42,605 nt of DNA, taken from positions 1-42,605 of the forward strand of contig DATLAJ010000081.1 of the NCBI GenBank assembly GCA_035527515.1, written 5' to 3'. The translations under genes were made by a program, and so were the position numbers. Under the pieces are notes generated by a model. It did not search any database and had not been told where the DNA came from. It saw nothing but the letters and a program-made list of their open reading frames with translations. Source of the DNA: a bacterium. Its GTDB lineage: Bacteria > B130-G9. The first letter of the stretch is position 1; every line of letters begins with the position of its first letter. Positions 31,791-41,441 of this stretch are shown here, in pieces.

Positions 31791-32735
31791 ATGGGTGAGA
31801 GAACGCTGGCATTTGTATTCCCAGGCCAGGCCGCCCAGTCCGTAGGGATGGGGAAGGCGATCTCGGAGAAGTTCGAGTCCGCCCGCAAGGTGTTTCAGCT
31901 CTCAGACCGGGTGCTCGGGTTCGAGCTTTCAAAACTCTGCTTCGAGGGGTCTAAGGAGCAGCTCGACCTGACCGAAATCACGCAGCCGGCGGTCCTGGCG
32001 ACATCCTTCGCTATTCTGTCGGCGATTAGGGATGAGACGGGCGTCGAGCCGCGACTGGTCGCGGGGCACAGCCTGGGCGAGTACACAGCCGCGGTCTGCG
32101 CAGGTTGCCTGAAGTTTGAAGATGCTCTCAGACTCGTCAGAAGACGAGCGCAGCTGATGCAGGAGGCTGTCCCGGTCGGCGAGGGCGGCATGGTCGCCGT
32201 AATTGGCTCGGACGGAAAGACCATCGAGGGGGTCTGCGAGGAGCTTAGGGCCAAGGGCGAGATTCGCGCCGCAAACGTCAACTGCCCAGGCCAGACAGTC
32301 ATTTCCGGCGAAATGGCGCTTCTAGACAAGGCAATTATTATGCTCAGGGAAAGAGGCGCAAGGAGGCTCGTGAAGCTGCCGCTGTCCGCACCATTTCACT
32401 CCAAGCTGATGGCTCCGGCGGCGGAGAAGTTCGGGCGTGAGCTGGAGAAGGTGTCGTTTTGCGACGCCAGAGTGCCAATAATCCCGAACGCGAGCGCCTC
32501 GCCTATTGAGGCGAAGGAGGAGGTTGTCGAGGCGCTGAAGAGGCAGATGACCTCGCCGGTTCTTTGGGAGGACTGTGTCAGGAAGATGATCGAGATGGGC
32601 ACGACGGATTTCGTAGAGGTTGGCCCGCAGAGGCTCATCTCGTCGTTCATCAAGCGAATATCGCGAGATGTTGCTGTGTCGAACGTGGATTCGCCCGACA
32701 GTTTAGCGCTTTTCAGGGAAAGGTATGCGTCCTGA
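31791..32735 (+). CDS. fabD: Malonyl CoA-acyl carrier protein transacylase
   Basis: FabD loads malonate from CoA onto ACP for chain elongation. The 314-residue protein has 'FVFPGQAAQSVGMG', the nucleophile Ser94 in 'GHSLGEYTA' and His203 in 'APFHSKLM', with normal family length. AAGGAGTG precedes the ATG by about 8 nt. Although fabD normally adjoins fabH, here it is bracketed by short repeats and followed by convergent regulatory genes rather than fabG. Confidence 0.96.
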   Translation: MGERTLAFVFPGQAAQSVGMGKAISEKFESARKVFQLSDRVLGFELSKLCFEGSKEQLDLTEITQPAVLATSFAILSAIRDETGVEPRLVAGHSLGEYTAAVCAGCLKFEDALRLVRRRAQLMQEAVPVGEGGMVAVIGSDGKTIEGVCEELRAKGEIRAANVNCPGQTVISGEMALLDKAIIMLRERGARRLVKLPLSAPFHSKLMAPAAEKFGRELEKVSFCDARVPIIPNASASPIEAKEEVVEALKRQMTSPVLWEDCVRKMIEMGTTDFVEVGPQRLISSFIKRISRDVAVSNVDSPDSLALFRERYAS

Positions 32736-32769
32736 GGCGGAAGGATGAAGGCGGAAGGATGAAGGGTGA
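32736..32769 (+). repeat. Short tandem repeat downstream of fabD
   Basis: GGCGGAAGGATGAA is repeated in tandem (32736-32765) immediately after the fabD stop, identical in unit to the copy at 31757-31772. Confidence 0.65.
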
Positions 32770-32777
32770 GAGGTTGA

Positions 32778-33233
32778 TTATGACTCGGCGTTTCTCTTGC
32801 TCTCTAGCAGGCAATCGCTGACTATGCCGGTGATCTCGGCGAGAGTTGAGGGTTTTTTGATGGTCTGTCGGTAGGCCCCTTCGTGAACTGCTTGGACGAC
32901 GTTCTCCTCCACGTCGGAATAACCGGTCATCATGATGACCGGGATGGACCCGTGCAGTTCTCTGATCTTGCGAAATGCATCCAACCCATCGTAAGGCCCG
33001 GTCTTGAAGACTTCGTCCAGAAGCACCAGGTCGAAATGCTCTCGCGCTAACATCAGAAAAGCGTATTCAGGGCTCTCAGCGGTTTCGACGTCATAGCCCT
33101 CCTCCGCTAGCGCTTCCTGCCAGACATCTCGGAGCAACTCCTCATCGTCAATGAGCAGTATCCGCGCCCGCGTGTGCTTTTGCTTACGCACCGGGTCGAG
33201 TTCTTCTGAGACAGTTTTCTCGGGCATGCTCAT
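32778..33233 (-). CDS. Single-domain response regulator
   Basis: The 151-residue protein is a CheY-like receiver: acidic pocket 'LLIDDEELLRD' (27-37), phosphoacceptor Asp73 in 'LVLLDEVF', Thr103 in 'MMTGYS' and Lys127 in 'TIKKPST'. No output domain is attached. An unusual 'DEVFKTGPYDG' follows the Asp where 'DIxMPxMDG' is typical, so the phosphorylation loop is longer. It faces fabD and is separated by a gene-free stretch from the sigma-54 regulator on the same strand. A cognate kinase is not adjacent. Confidence 0.85.
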   Translation of the reverse strand: MSMPEKTVSEELDPVRKQKHTRARILLIDDEELLRDVWQEALAEEGYDVETAESPEYAFLMLAREHFDLVLLDEVFKTGPYDGLDAFRKIRELHGSIPVIMMTGYSDVEENVVQAVHEGAYRQTIKKPSTLAEITGIVSDCLLESKRNAES

Positions 33234-33870
33234 CTTCTGATGTTGTTGGTCCCATCACACGGCCTTCTGCACGAAATGGCGGCCGCATCGAACGGCTTGA
33301 AGCCGGAAGCCTGCGCAATAGTGGAGCTCATATCTAGCCCAGAGCACCACACAAGAGGCCGACAAGCTTGACGCAGAGAATACGCCGACAACTGTTGAAA
33401 TGAAGCCTCAGCCATCCACATGTAAGAAAGAATGACTTTATCAGTTTGCGATGCGTTCGGGCTGGGACAGCGGCCAGTGTTTCGCATCAGCTCTCTGCCG
33501 CTGGGAACCACTAAAGACATGGCATTCGGCGCCTCACGACTTTCGTGCGCACCATATAGTATTTGGTGGCGGCCGAGCAGATGCGCCACTTCTGGCATAT
33601 CTGGTTGGCTTGCCCACAAATGAGCAACATTATTCATCATTTTCAATACTAGCATTCATTGTGCCATATATGCAACATGCTTTTTCACAGTTCGATTGCG
33701 CTGTCGCTAGTCCACCCTGGAAGGCCGATCTCAATCTGCACAGAATTGGCTTTCAGCCCCCGGTGCGGCCTACACACGGTAAGAGGGAGCGTTTCAGGCG
33801 GCGGTTCTGTAACATTGTGTGACTTCACAGTGCCCTTGAACTCAGAGCTCGAGACAGAATGAGAACATGA
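33234..33870. other. Gene-free stretch between the response regulator and the giant regulator
   Basis: No frame in this roughly 640-base stretch looks coding. A minus-strand frame (33230-33655) ends in an ATGA overlap with the response regulator but has no recognisable motif and unnatural composition. The sequence is more AT-rich than its neighbours around 33600-33690. No terminator, RNA or clear sigma-54 (-24/-12) promoter was seen. Confidence 0.4.
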
Positions 33871-36800
33871 TCAGCTGCCCTCAGACGACCTGAACTCGTC
33901 CAGCGATAGGTTATGCTTCTTGGTGAGTCGATAAAAGTTCTGTCTCGACAGGCCGGCTATCCTGGCCGCCTGGGCCACATTGCCGCCGGATGCCTTGAGA
34001 GCCACCTTGAGCCGCGATACCTCTACGCTATTCTTCACCTCCTTGAGTCGGGTTATCTGCCCCCCTCCTCCTTCTTCCAAACCGAGGTCACCCTCAGTTA
34101 TGATTCTGCCAGTGGATATTAGAACTGCCTTCTCCACCCTGTTTTGAAGCTCTCGAACGTTGCCCGGCCACCGGTAATGCATCATCCGCTCGATGGCCTT
34201 GACCGAGAATATCTTATTCATCTTCCCGTATTTGACCCTACACAAGCCAAGAAAATGATTCGCCAGTCGCAACACGTCATCATCACGGTCTCGAATCGGC
34301 GGTAGTTTAATGTCGATTGTGCTGAGCCGATAATACAGGTCCTCCCTGAATGTGCCCTTTTTCACCGCAGCGTCAACGTCGCAATTTGTTGCCGCGATGA
34401 TTCGGCAGTCAATTGCGGTCTGCCCCTCGCCCCCGACTCTCTCGACCGTTTTGGTCTCAAGGAACCTGAGGAATCTCACCTGCATGTCGAGAGAAAGCTC
34501 GGCTATCTCATCGAGGAAGAGCGTCCCCTTGTCGCCATACTCGAGCCTTCCACGCTTCTGCTTATGGGCGCCGGTGAAGGCGCCTTTTTCAAAACCAAAC
34601 AGCTCCGCCTCGACCAGGTCTCGAGGGATTGCGCCACAATTGATGACTACGAACGGCGCATTTTTACGAGGGCTTCTATTGTGGATAGCCTGAGCCAGGA
34701 GCTCCTTCCCAGTGCCCGTCTCACCCGTAATAAACACTGTTACATCTGTTTTGGCGACCTTGGAGGCGTCACGCATGACGTCGGCCAACTGTTGGCTAGC
34801 CCCAACGATCTCCGGGAACGGAGACTTCCTTGCTAAGCTGCCCGATTTCGGAACCAACATCGGTGGCATGGTGTGCTCGACAGCCAGCACCCTTGTCCGA
34901 TCGATCAGATCCTTGATATAACTGCTCTGTCGCCTTCTGAGCACTGCGTCATCGATCATTCTTGCGGCCAGCCTCGCAACCGACTGAACATCGCGGAATA
35001 GCCGATCGCCAGACACTTCCAAAAGATCGGGAGAGTCAAGGTACAGGGTTCCTAATTTCTCTCCCCCGATGGACAGAGGCACGCAGATGATAGACCCTTT
35101 AATGCTGAGGTCGTTCAGCCATCCAGGTTTCTCTGACCCTCGTCTCGTGAAGACCGCTTTCCCTGTGGCATTGACGCGCCTGCTCACATAGCTTGGCCCA
35201 TCAAGTCGTTTGGGGTCCAGGACCTGGCCGGTCTTGTCGATCGCCCGTGTCAGCTGGAGCCTGCCGCTATCTGCTCGAACTGCTATGCACCCTCTTTGAA
35301 AGGGAGTGGAATTGAGCAGATGAGATATTATTACATCGGACGCCTCGATCAGTTCTGGGTTCTCGCCGGTCCGGGGCCCGACAGATGTGCCTGAATCCCA
35401 AAATGTTGCAGCCTGTGGGGAAATATCCTTGGGATGCTCCTGTTGTCCCTCTTTGGGGCCAGGTAGCTGTTTGACGACATCCCAAGACTCTCTGAATCGC
35501 TTTAGGTCTTTGTTCTTGCTCAGCCACATCTGTTGCGATTTGGGAACAGTTGCCGCGATAGACTCGGCTATCGTGACGGCGAGCGAAAAGGATGTGAGGC
35601 TCTCAGTGATGTTGCCCTTCTTGACATGATAATCCCCTAGAGCCCAATACAGATAAAACCGCAGATTCGGCGTGTTTATCTTCTCAGCAATTGAGCTCGC
35701 CTGTTGCAGGCAATTGGCCGCATCGTCAAGCCGATCGAGCTGCAAATAAGACCGCGACAACGTGATCAGACACAGAGCCTTGTCAACCGGCCTTTTCACC
35801 TTGTCAAGCAAGGCCAAAACCTCATTGCACAGCGAACAAGCCTCCTGCCATTCCGCCAACCCCAAATGAAATTTCGCAAGGCCTAACATGGCTAGCACCG
35901 TGGTCGCTAACTTCACATCTTGCTTACGACTCAGCACCTGCTCAAGCGCGAACTTGGCGGTTGCAGAGGTGCCTGCATCCAAGTGGTCAAGCCCGATTTC
36001 AAGCAATACCGTGTCTGAGATGAGAGGCTCGTTTTCAAACGCAACAAAGCTGTACGCCTCGTAGTGCGATCGCAAAGCACCGTCATAGTTGCCTATCGCC
36101 CTGAGTATCTCTCCCTTTGTGATCAAGGCAGCAGCAAGCCCACGGGTATCACCGATGAGGCTCTTCATCGACGCCACCTCCTCGATCTTCTCGAGCGCAA
36201 ACCCTATGTTGCCTTGCGAGAAGCTACAGATCGCGACATTCTGAAGCGTGGTGGATATGTTGCGGCGGTCGCCTAAACGCCTGAATACGGCCAATGCCTC
36301 TGAGAAGAACTCCAGCGCTGGCTCCATCTCCGACTGCTCCAAATACGCAGAACCAATGCTGTTGATAGCGATCGCCCGCATGCGGTCCTCGCCAGCCTTC
36401 TCGCATATTTCCCTGGCCTGCACAAAATAATTCATCGCCCGGCCATAATCGCCCTTTGCCCAAAAGATAGCGCCGGTGTTGTGCAAAAGCGCCGCTCGTT
36501 CGGCCTCGTCCTCCATCCTCTCGGCATGTTTCAGGGCAGTCCTAAAGCTCCGGAGGGCATCATCGAGCCGGCCCTGGTGCCAGCATGCCTTTCCTATCGC
36601 GTGTGCAGCTCTGGCCTCAAAACGAGCATCCTTGTTTGACACAGCCATTGATTGGGCCATGTTAAGCAACTCCAGCGCTTTATTGAGCTCGCCTTTCAAC
36701 TGATGAACCTCGGCCGTCCTCATTAGGCACACGCACTGATCGGACCTGCGATTGCCATGCTCTGCAAACGATAGCGCCTCGGCATAATCGCGAAGGGCGC

Positions 36801-39135
36801 TGCCGTAATCTGCAAGGAGAACGTTGAGGTCCCCGCGCTTGCAGTAGAGCTCTGTCCCGTGTTTGCACCTCGCCGGAGCTGAGAGGCTTTCAGCGTTGGC
36901 GTTGAACATCGCGGTCGCCTCCTTAAGCAACTCCATCGCCCGGAAGTAGCATCCGGCCGCCTGGAAAGCCTCTGAAAAGGATTTGATGTATTGAAAGGAT
37001 TCTGGCCCACCCCTTGATTTTGCGAGATAGAAGTCCAAGCACACACAGTATCTGGAGCCATCGTCCGAAGAAAGCCTCTTCCAATGCTCGATGGCGACCT
37101 TGTGTATCTCGACGGCTTCTCCCTCTGATAACCTGCCAAGGCAAGCCTTTCTCAGAGTCTCGTGCGTGAAATCCACGAAAACGGATGAGTCGCTGCGCCT
37201 CCATACCAGAAGCCCCCTACGGCACAGCTCGTCGATGTGCCCAATTGGCCGTCTGTTGTCTCCACCGAAAGCGGAGCTTATGAGTTCGAATATCCCACCG
37301 CCTGGAAATGCTGCTATCGTGTCAAGCAACTGCTCGGAGGGCTGGTTTAGGTCAGCGACCAGAGCCTTCGCAACCTCGCTGGGCGTTGCGAGGTCCCCGC
37401 GCGCGGCCATGCTCTCCAGCTGCTCAACAGCGGTCTGGTCCACCGGGGTTGAAAGACCCCCTCTTGAGCACATAAGCCTCGCCGCCGCCGCCAGCCATCC
37501 CGGGCTCCCTCCCAGACAATCATAAAGGAGCGATGCAACCCCGTGAAGCGGCGCGCTCGAGCCGACAACCGACTGCACAATTTGTCTCGCTGCCTTCTCA
37601 TCAAGGGCATCCACCCGGACGGTCTCAGTGAATGTGTGTGCGGACAGTTCATCAAAAGCTGCCAAGACACATGGATGTCTAGCCATCCTCTGCTTCTCAG
37701 TCAAATCAGCGTCATTCTCCGTATCGCCAACGGACATAAGCACGAATAGACCGCCCTTCTGCCCCTTGTTCGAGCCTCTCTGCTCAAGCCCCTCCTTAAG
37801 GTCAGTCAAGAGGGAAACAACTGGAGCCACCACATTCTGCACATCGTCCAGAACGAATACCCAAAACTCATCCTTGACCAGGTCAAGTATTTTCTGAACC
37901 ACACTCTTGCGTAGCTTCCTGAGCGCAGGAGAAGGAACAATCCTGCCAAGGTGGTCCTTGGGGGTGCTCGTCTTTTTCAGCGATCTCGCAAGCTGCGACC
38001 GGACCGCGGCCGCGGTTGCGAGCAAGGACTTGCTCCTACGCTTGTCAACTTGTCTGGCGGCAGACTCCAAGAGCTGAGTGACGCTGGAATAGGGATTGAG
38101 TGTGAACTCCGAGCAGAAAGAGCGCGCAACGAGCTGGCCACTCTTATGGCACTGGGCCGCAAACTCGTCCAAGATTCTGGACTTGCCCGAACCTGGCGGG
38201 CCCACTAGTTTCACAACTCCGACCCCTCGCTTGCGCGTCTCATCCTTGAGAGCGTGGAGCCGTTTGATCATCTCGTCGCGGCCGGAGAACTCCGCACAGA
38301 GTGCAAAGGAAGTTTTTTGCGTGGTTGAGAGCGAGCCGGAGTCTTTTTCATCTAGAATTGGCCGCAATGTCTGCAACAGCCTGTCGCACGACTGTGGCCT
38401 TCTCGAAACCTGCGGACTCGTCGCCTCAATGATCATCTCAACAGCGCTGGGATGAAGTCCGGTCGTTTGGGTTTCAAGCCACTCTTTGGCCGCAGCGCGG
38501 TCGCTTGCCGTCAACAGGTTCAGAGACGTACTGTCAACCTCAAGTCCAGTCAGGAGAGCGAACGCCAAAAGGCCAAAACCGTAGAAATCCGACCGCACAT
38601 CAGCAAGACGCGTTGCACTCACCTCGGGAGGCATGAAGAGACTGTTCTGGCCAGCGAGATCGTCCCGGAGCACCTTGTAGCCCCAAAAGCCCAAGTCCAA
38701 CAGCGTGAGCCTCGCCTGGCCAGCGTCGAACAGCACATTATTGGGCTTGAGGTTGCCGTGGAACTCGCCAATAGAGTGCAGCTTTTGTAGCGCTAAGAAC
38801 AGCTCGGACAGAAGCCTTATCCGACCATTATGGCCTTTGACTGCACCCTGGCCAAATGGAAGCCCAGGGCAGAGCTCGCTCTCGAAAAAGAGTACATTGC
38901 CCTCTTTTTTAATTGGACTGACCCTGGGCACGAACGGGAGATCGACGGACCTCATCAACTCGTGGCTTCTCTGGAACGCGAGCATAAGCACCGGGGCGCA
39001 TGCCTTCTCGTCGATCGCCTTCAGGACGACCTGCCTGCCGGAGCTCCTCGACAACGCTGCAAACGTCCCGAGCTCCTCCCTACAAAAAAGCTTGAGCAAC
39101 AGCCTATACTCAGCCGGAAGCCAAGAAGCATTCAT
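33871..39135 (-). CDS. Giant kinase-like/ATPase/TPR/GAF/sigma-54 activator regulator
   Basis: One open frame of 1754 residues joins several domains. Residues 12-260 resemble a Ser/Thr kinase with Lys39 ('VVLKAID') and a 'LLDLG' metal loop (D147), but the catalytic loop reads 'HGNLKPNN', with Asn128 where the catalytic Asp belongs. A STAND/AAA-like ATPase follows (Walker A 'GPPGSGKS' 312-319, 'VFVLDD' 426-431), then many TPR-like helices (about 680-1230), a GAF-like domain (about 1240-1400), a sigma-54 interaction domain ('GETGTGKE' 1471-1478, 'GAFTGA' 1518-1523, 'LFLDE' 1539-1543) and a Fis-type helix-turn-helix ('NVAQAARIAGLSRQNF'). It presumably integrates signals to activate sigma-54 promoters. 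No ribosome binding site is strong at the ATG. It diverges from the rplM operon. Confidence 0.92.
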   Translation of the reverse strand: MNASWLPAEYRLLLKLFCREELGTFAALSRSSGRQVVLKAIDEKACAPVLMLAFQRSHELMRSVDLPFVPRVSPIKKEGNVLFFESELCPGLPFGQGAVKGHNGRIRLLSELFLALQKLHSIGEFHGNLKPNNVLFDAGQARLTLLDLGFWGYKVLRDDLAGQNSLFMPPEVSATRLADVRSDFYGFGLLAFALLTGLEVDSTSLNLLTASDRAAAKEWLETQTTGLHPSAVEMIIEATSPQVSRRPQSCDRLLQTLRPILDEKDSGSLSTTQKTSFALCAEFSGRDEMIKRLHALKDETRKRGVGVVKLVGPPGSGKSRILDEFAAQCHKSGQLVARSFCSEFTLNPYSSVTQLLESAARQVDKRRSKSLLATAAAVRSQLARSLKKTSTPKDHLGRIVPSPALRKLRKSVVQKILDLVKDEFWVFVLDDVQNVVAPVVSLLTDLKEGLEQRGSNKGQKGGLFVLMSVGDTENDADLTEKQRMARHPCVLAAFDELSAHTFTETVRVDALDEKAARQIVQSVVGSSAPLHGVASLLYDCLGGSPGWLAAAARLMCSRGGLSTPVDQTAVEQLESMAARGDLATPSEVAKALVADLNQPSEQLLDTIAAFPGGGIFELISSAFGGDNRRPIGHIDELCRRGLLVWRRSDSSVFVDFTHETLRKACLGRLSEGEAVEIHKVAIEHWKRLSSDDGSRYCVCLDFYLAKSRGGPESFQYIKSFSEAFQAAGCYFRAMELLKEATAMFNANAESLSAPARCKHGTELYCKRGDLNVLLADYGSALRDYAEALSFAEHGNRRSDQCVCLMRTAEVHQLKGELNKALELLNMAQSMAVSNKDARFEARAAHAIGKACWHQGRLDDALRSFRTALKHAERMEDEAERAALLHNTGAIFWAKGDYGRAMNYFVQAREICEKAGEDRMRAIAINSIGSAYLEQSEMEPALEFFSEALAVFRRLGDRRNISTTLQNVAICSFSQGNIGFALEKIEEVASMKSLIGDTRGLAAALITKGEILRAIGNYDGALRSHYEAYSFVAFENEPLISDTVLLEIGLDHLDAGTSATAKFALEQVLSRKQDVKLATTVLAMLGLAKFHLGLAEWQEACSLCNEVLALLDKVKRPVDKALCLITLSRSYLQLDRLDDAANCLQQASSIAEKINTPNLRFYLYWALGDYHVKKGNITESLTSFSLAVTIAESIAATVPKSQQMWLSKNKDLKRFRESWDVVKQLPGPKEGQQEHPKDISPQAATFWDSGTSVGPRTGENPELIEASDVIISHLLNSTPFQRGCIAVRADSGRLQLTRAIDKTGQVLDPKRLDGPSYVSRRVNATGKAVFTRRGSEKPGWLNDLSIKGSIICVPLSIGGEKLGTLYLDSPDLLEVSGDRLFRDVQSVARLAARMIDDAVLRRRQSSYIKDLIDRTRVLAVEHTMPPMLVPKSGSLARKSPFPEIVGASQQLADVMRDASKVAKTDVTVFITGETGTGKELLAQAIHNRSPRKNAPFVVINCGAIPRDLVEAELFGFEKGAFTGAHKQKRGRLEYGDKGTLFLDEIAELSLDMQVRFLRFLETKTVERVGGEGQTAIDCRIIAATNCDVDAAVKKGTFREDLYYRLSTIDIKLPPIRDRDDDVLRLANHFLGLCRVKYGKMNKIFSVKAIERMMHYRWPGNVRELQNRVEKAVLISTGRIITEGDLGLEEGGGGQITRLKEVKNSVEVSRLKVALKASGGNVAQAARIAGLSRQNFYRLTKKHNLSLDEFRSSEGS

Positions 39136-39391
39136 TTATTTTGTGAACCCCACTTTATCTAAAAAGACAGGTCGCGTGGTTCGTGGGCGCAACTGTATCG
39201 AACTGGACTTCCTGCATCTTTAGCTGCCGGCGAGGCAGTGTCATAAAAAGTTACAAGCAACAGGCCACCAATGCAAGCGCATTCTTCAGCTAGGAATCCC
39301 GATAATCGGATTGACAGATTCGGCACTCAGCATTATATTGTTTATGGACTCTGTGCATCGTTGTTGGGGAACTTTAGTCTTCTTTTCTTGG

Positions 39392-39420
39392 TTGATAGTT
39401 TGAAACTGGGTATGTTATAG
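39392..39420 (+). promoter_or_regulatory. Promoter of the ribosomal protein operon
   Basis: TTGATA (39392-39397), a 17-bp spacer and TTATAG (39415-39420) lie about 45 bp before rplM. The rest of the divergent 329-base gap (39136-39464) shows no gene. Confidence 0.5.
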
Positions 39421-39464
39421 TCCGCCAAGCTTTTCCCGGAGAAGGGTCATGATAGGATTTGGAA

Positions 39465-39962
39465 ATGATTAATTCGTCAGAGATTGAGAGTGAGAAGGCC
39501 GCGGCGCCGATCAAGGTTAGGGACCTAAACAGAACCTACTCGGCAAGGCCGCGGGACATCCAGCAGCGTTGGTATCTTGTGGATGCCAAGGATCAGCCTT
39601 TGGGTCGATTGGCTGCACGGATTACTAGGGTGCTTTTGGGCAAGAACAAGGAGTGTTATACCCCGCATATCGACACAGGGGACTTCGTGGTGGTGATCAA
39701 CTCTGCCTCGGTGGAGCTGACGGGTGACAAGTGGGATAGCAAGATGTATTACCATCATACGGGCTATCCTGGTGGGATAAAGTCATTCACGGCTCGTCAG
39801 AAGTTGAGTCGGGACCCCACGTTCTTGGTGCGAAAGGCGGTTGTTGGGATGCTTCCGAAGAACAAGCTGAGCCGACAGATTGTCAAGAAGCTCAAAGTTT
39901 ATGCTGGTCCCGAGCATCCTCATGCGGCCCAGAAGCCGGTTCCGCTGGCATTAGTTGAGTAA
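39465..39962 (+). CDS. rplM: 50S ribosomal protein L13
   Basis: L13 nucleates early 50S assembly. The 165-residue protein contains 'QRWYLVDAKDQPLGRLA', 'HIDTGDFVVVINS' and 'AVVGMLPKNKL', all L13 hallmarks, but has an extra polar stretch of about 20 residues at the N-terminus. ATG 39465 is chosen with TAGGA 7 nt upstream; a TTG at 39459 is also in frame. It heads the rplM-rpsI-rpsB-tsf-pyrH series. Confidence 0.96.
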   Translation: MINSSEIESEKAAAPIKVRDLNRTYSARPRDIQQRWYLVDAKDQPLGRLAARITRVLLGKNKECYTPHIDTGDFVVVINSASVELTGDKWDSKMYYHHTGYPGGIKSFTARQKLSRDPTFLVRKAVVGMLPKNKLSRQIVKKLKVYAGPEHPHAAQKPVPLALVE

Positions 39963-40074
39963 CGCGGAGGTTTGGCTTGCGGTTGCGAGATGGTTTGTCT
40001 TGAGCACACCAGCTCGCTGATGTTGTGGGATACTGTGCCTAAGACTGTGGTCTGATTGGGAGGATTTGAGAAGG

Positions 40075-40467
40075 TTGGTTCTTGAACAGGTATACGGAAC
40101 TGGGAAGCGGAAGCGGGCGGTAGCGAGGGTATTCCTTCGGCCTGGCGAGGGTAAGATAACCGTCAATAAGCGTGATTTCGAGGGTTACTTCCCCAATGTT
40201 AGGCTTCGGAAGCTTGCGCTTGCTCCACTCATGGATACTGAGATGCTGGACAAGTTCGACATTTACGCGACAGTCCAGTCCGGCGGGATTGCAGGTCAGT
40301 CGGGAGCGCTGAGGCACGGCATCGCGAGAGCCCTTGTCGTGCATGATGCGAGTCTGCGACTTGTCTTGAAGCAGAAGGGCTATCTGACACGTGATTCCCG
40401 CGTGAAGGAGCGCAAGAAATATGGCCAGCGCGGAGCGAGGGCGAGGTACCAGTTCTCCAAGAGATAA
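40075..40467 (+). CDS. rpsI: 30S ribosomal protein S9
   Basis: S9 reaches into the P site with its basic tail, seen here as 'ARARYQFSKR'. 'QVYGTGKRKRAVARVFLRPG' is the family opening. Two TTG codons (40066 and 40075) can start it; GGAGGA at 40059-40064 is too close to the first, and starting at 40075 matches usual S9 length before 'YGTG'. The gap from rplM is about 110 bp. Confidence 0.94.
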   Translation: MVLEQVYGTGKRKRAVARVFLRPGEGKITVNKRDFEGYFPNVRLRKLALAPLMDTEMLDKFDIYATVQSGGIAGQSGALRHGIARALVVHDASLRLVLKQKGYLTRDSRVKERKKYGQRGARARYQFSKR

Positions 40468-40640
40468 GCCTTAGTTGCGCCTCAAGAGTCCGTGGTCGAT
40501 TGGGAGCGTGACTTTTGGTCTATGCCGTGGAATGTGAATAACAACTTGCTGCATCGTGGCATCCTGAGTAGGGCGTGTGTCGTTCTATTAGTATGCAGCG
40601 GGAATAGATCGGGATTGACATAGTAATAGGAGGATTGCAG

Positions 40641-41432
40641 TTGACACTGACAACCATGAAAGAGCTTCTCGAGGCGGGAATGCATTTTGGGCACCAGACG
40701 AAGCGCTGGAACCCCAAGATGTGGCGGTATATTTTCGCCGAACGCAATGGGATATACATTATAGACCTTCAGAAGACCGTCAGGCTGTTACGGCGTGCCC
40801 ATGATTTCGTGGTCAGCCTGGGTCAGCAGAACAAGCCGATGCTCATGGTGGGGACGAAACGTCAGGCGTCGTTGTCTGTTGAGGAACAGGCCCGGCGGGC
40901 CGGGGCGTTTTACGTAACCCACCGCTGGTTGGGTGGGATGCTGACGAACTTCGAGACAGTGAAGAAGTCGATAGAGAAGATGCGCAAGATGCGTGAGACG
41001 GCCAATAGCGACCAGATCGATCTTATGCCAAAGAAGGAGGCGATAAGGCTTAGAAAGGACCTTTTCAAGCTTGAGCGCAACCTTGGTGGGATAGAGAACA
41101 TGACGGGCCCGCCCGGCGCTATGTTCATAGTTGACCCTAGAAAGGAAAAGATCGCAGTAGCGGAGGCTCGACGCTGTCGCGTGCCCACAATTGCGATTGT
41201 TGACACGAACTGCGATCCGGACCTGATCGACTACGTTATTCCGGGCAATGATGACGCCATAAGGTCGATCAAGCTTGTGTCCTCAAAAATCGCTGATGCT
41301 TACGTTGAGGGTCAGATGGGACGCAAGGACCTTGAGGAGGAGTGTGAGGAGGCCGTTGCTGTCGATGATTTCGCAGGAGAGGGGTCGGTTGGCGAGGGTG
41401 CGGGGCAGGCAAGCCAAGAAAGTTCAGTTTAG
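40641..41432 (+). CDS. rpsB: 30S ribosomal protein S2
   Basis: The 263-residue protein shows '[20 protein letters not shown]', '[12 protein letters not shown]' and 'DTNCDP', typical of S2. The TTG at 40641 lies 6 nt after a strong AGGAGGA. The C-terminal ~30 residues are acidic and low-complexity ('[16 protein letters not shown]'). tsf follows after 9 nt. Confidence 0.96.
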   Translation: MTLTTMKELLEAGMHFGHQTKRWNPKMWRYIFAERNGIYIIDLQKTVRLLRRAHDFVVSLGQQNKPMLMVGTKRQASLSVEEQARRAGAFYVTHRWLGGMLTNFETVKKSIEKMRKMRETANSDQIDLMPKKEAIRLRKDLFKLERNLGGIENMTGPPGAMFIVDPRKEKIAVAEARRCRVPTIAIVDTNCDPDLIDYVIPGNDDAIRSIKLVSSKIADAYVEGQMGRKDLEEECEEAVAVDDFAGEGSVGEGAGQASQESSV

Positions 41433-41441
41433 GAGTTTTGG

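Noticed and set aside
33230-33655. 141-codon minus-strand frame overlapping the response regulator start by ATGA
   Set aside because: Tempting as a coupled gene, but it has no ribosome binding site, domain or plausible composition.
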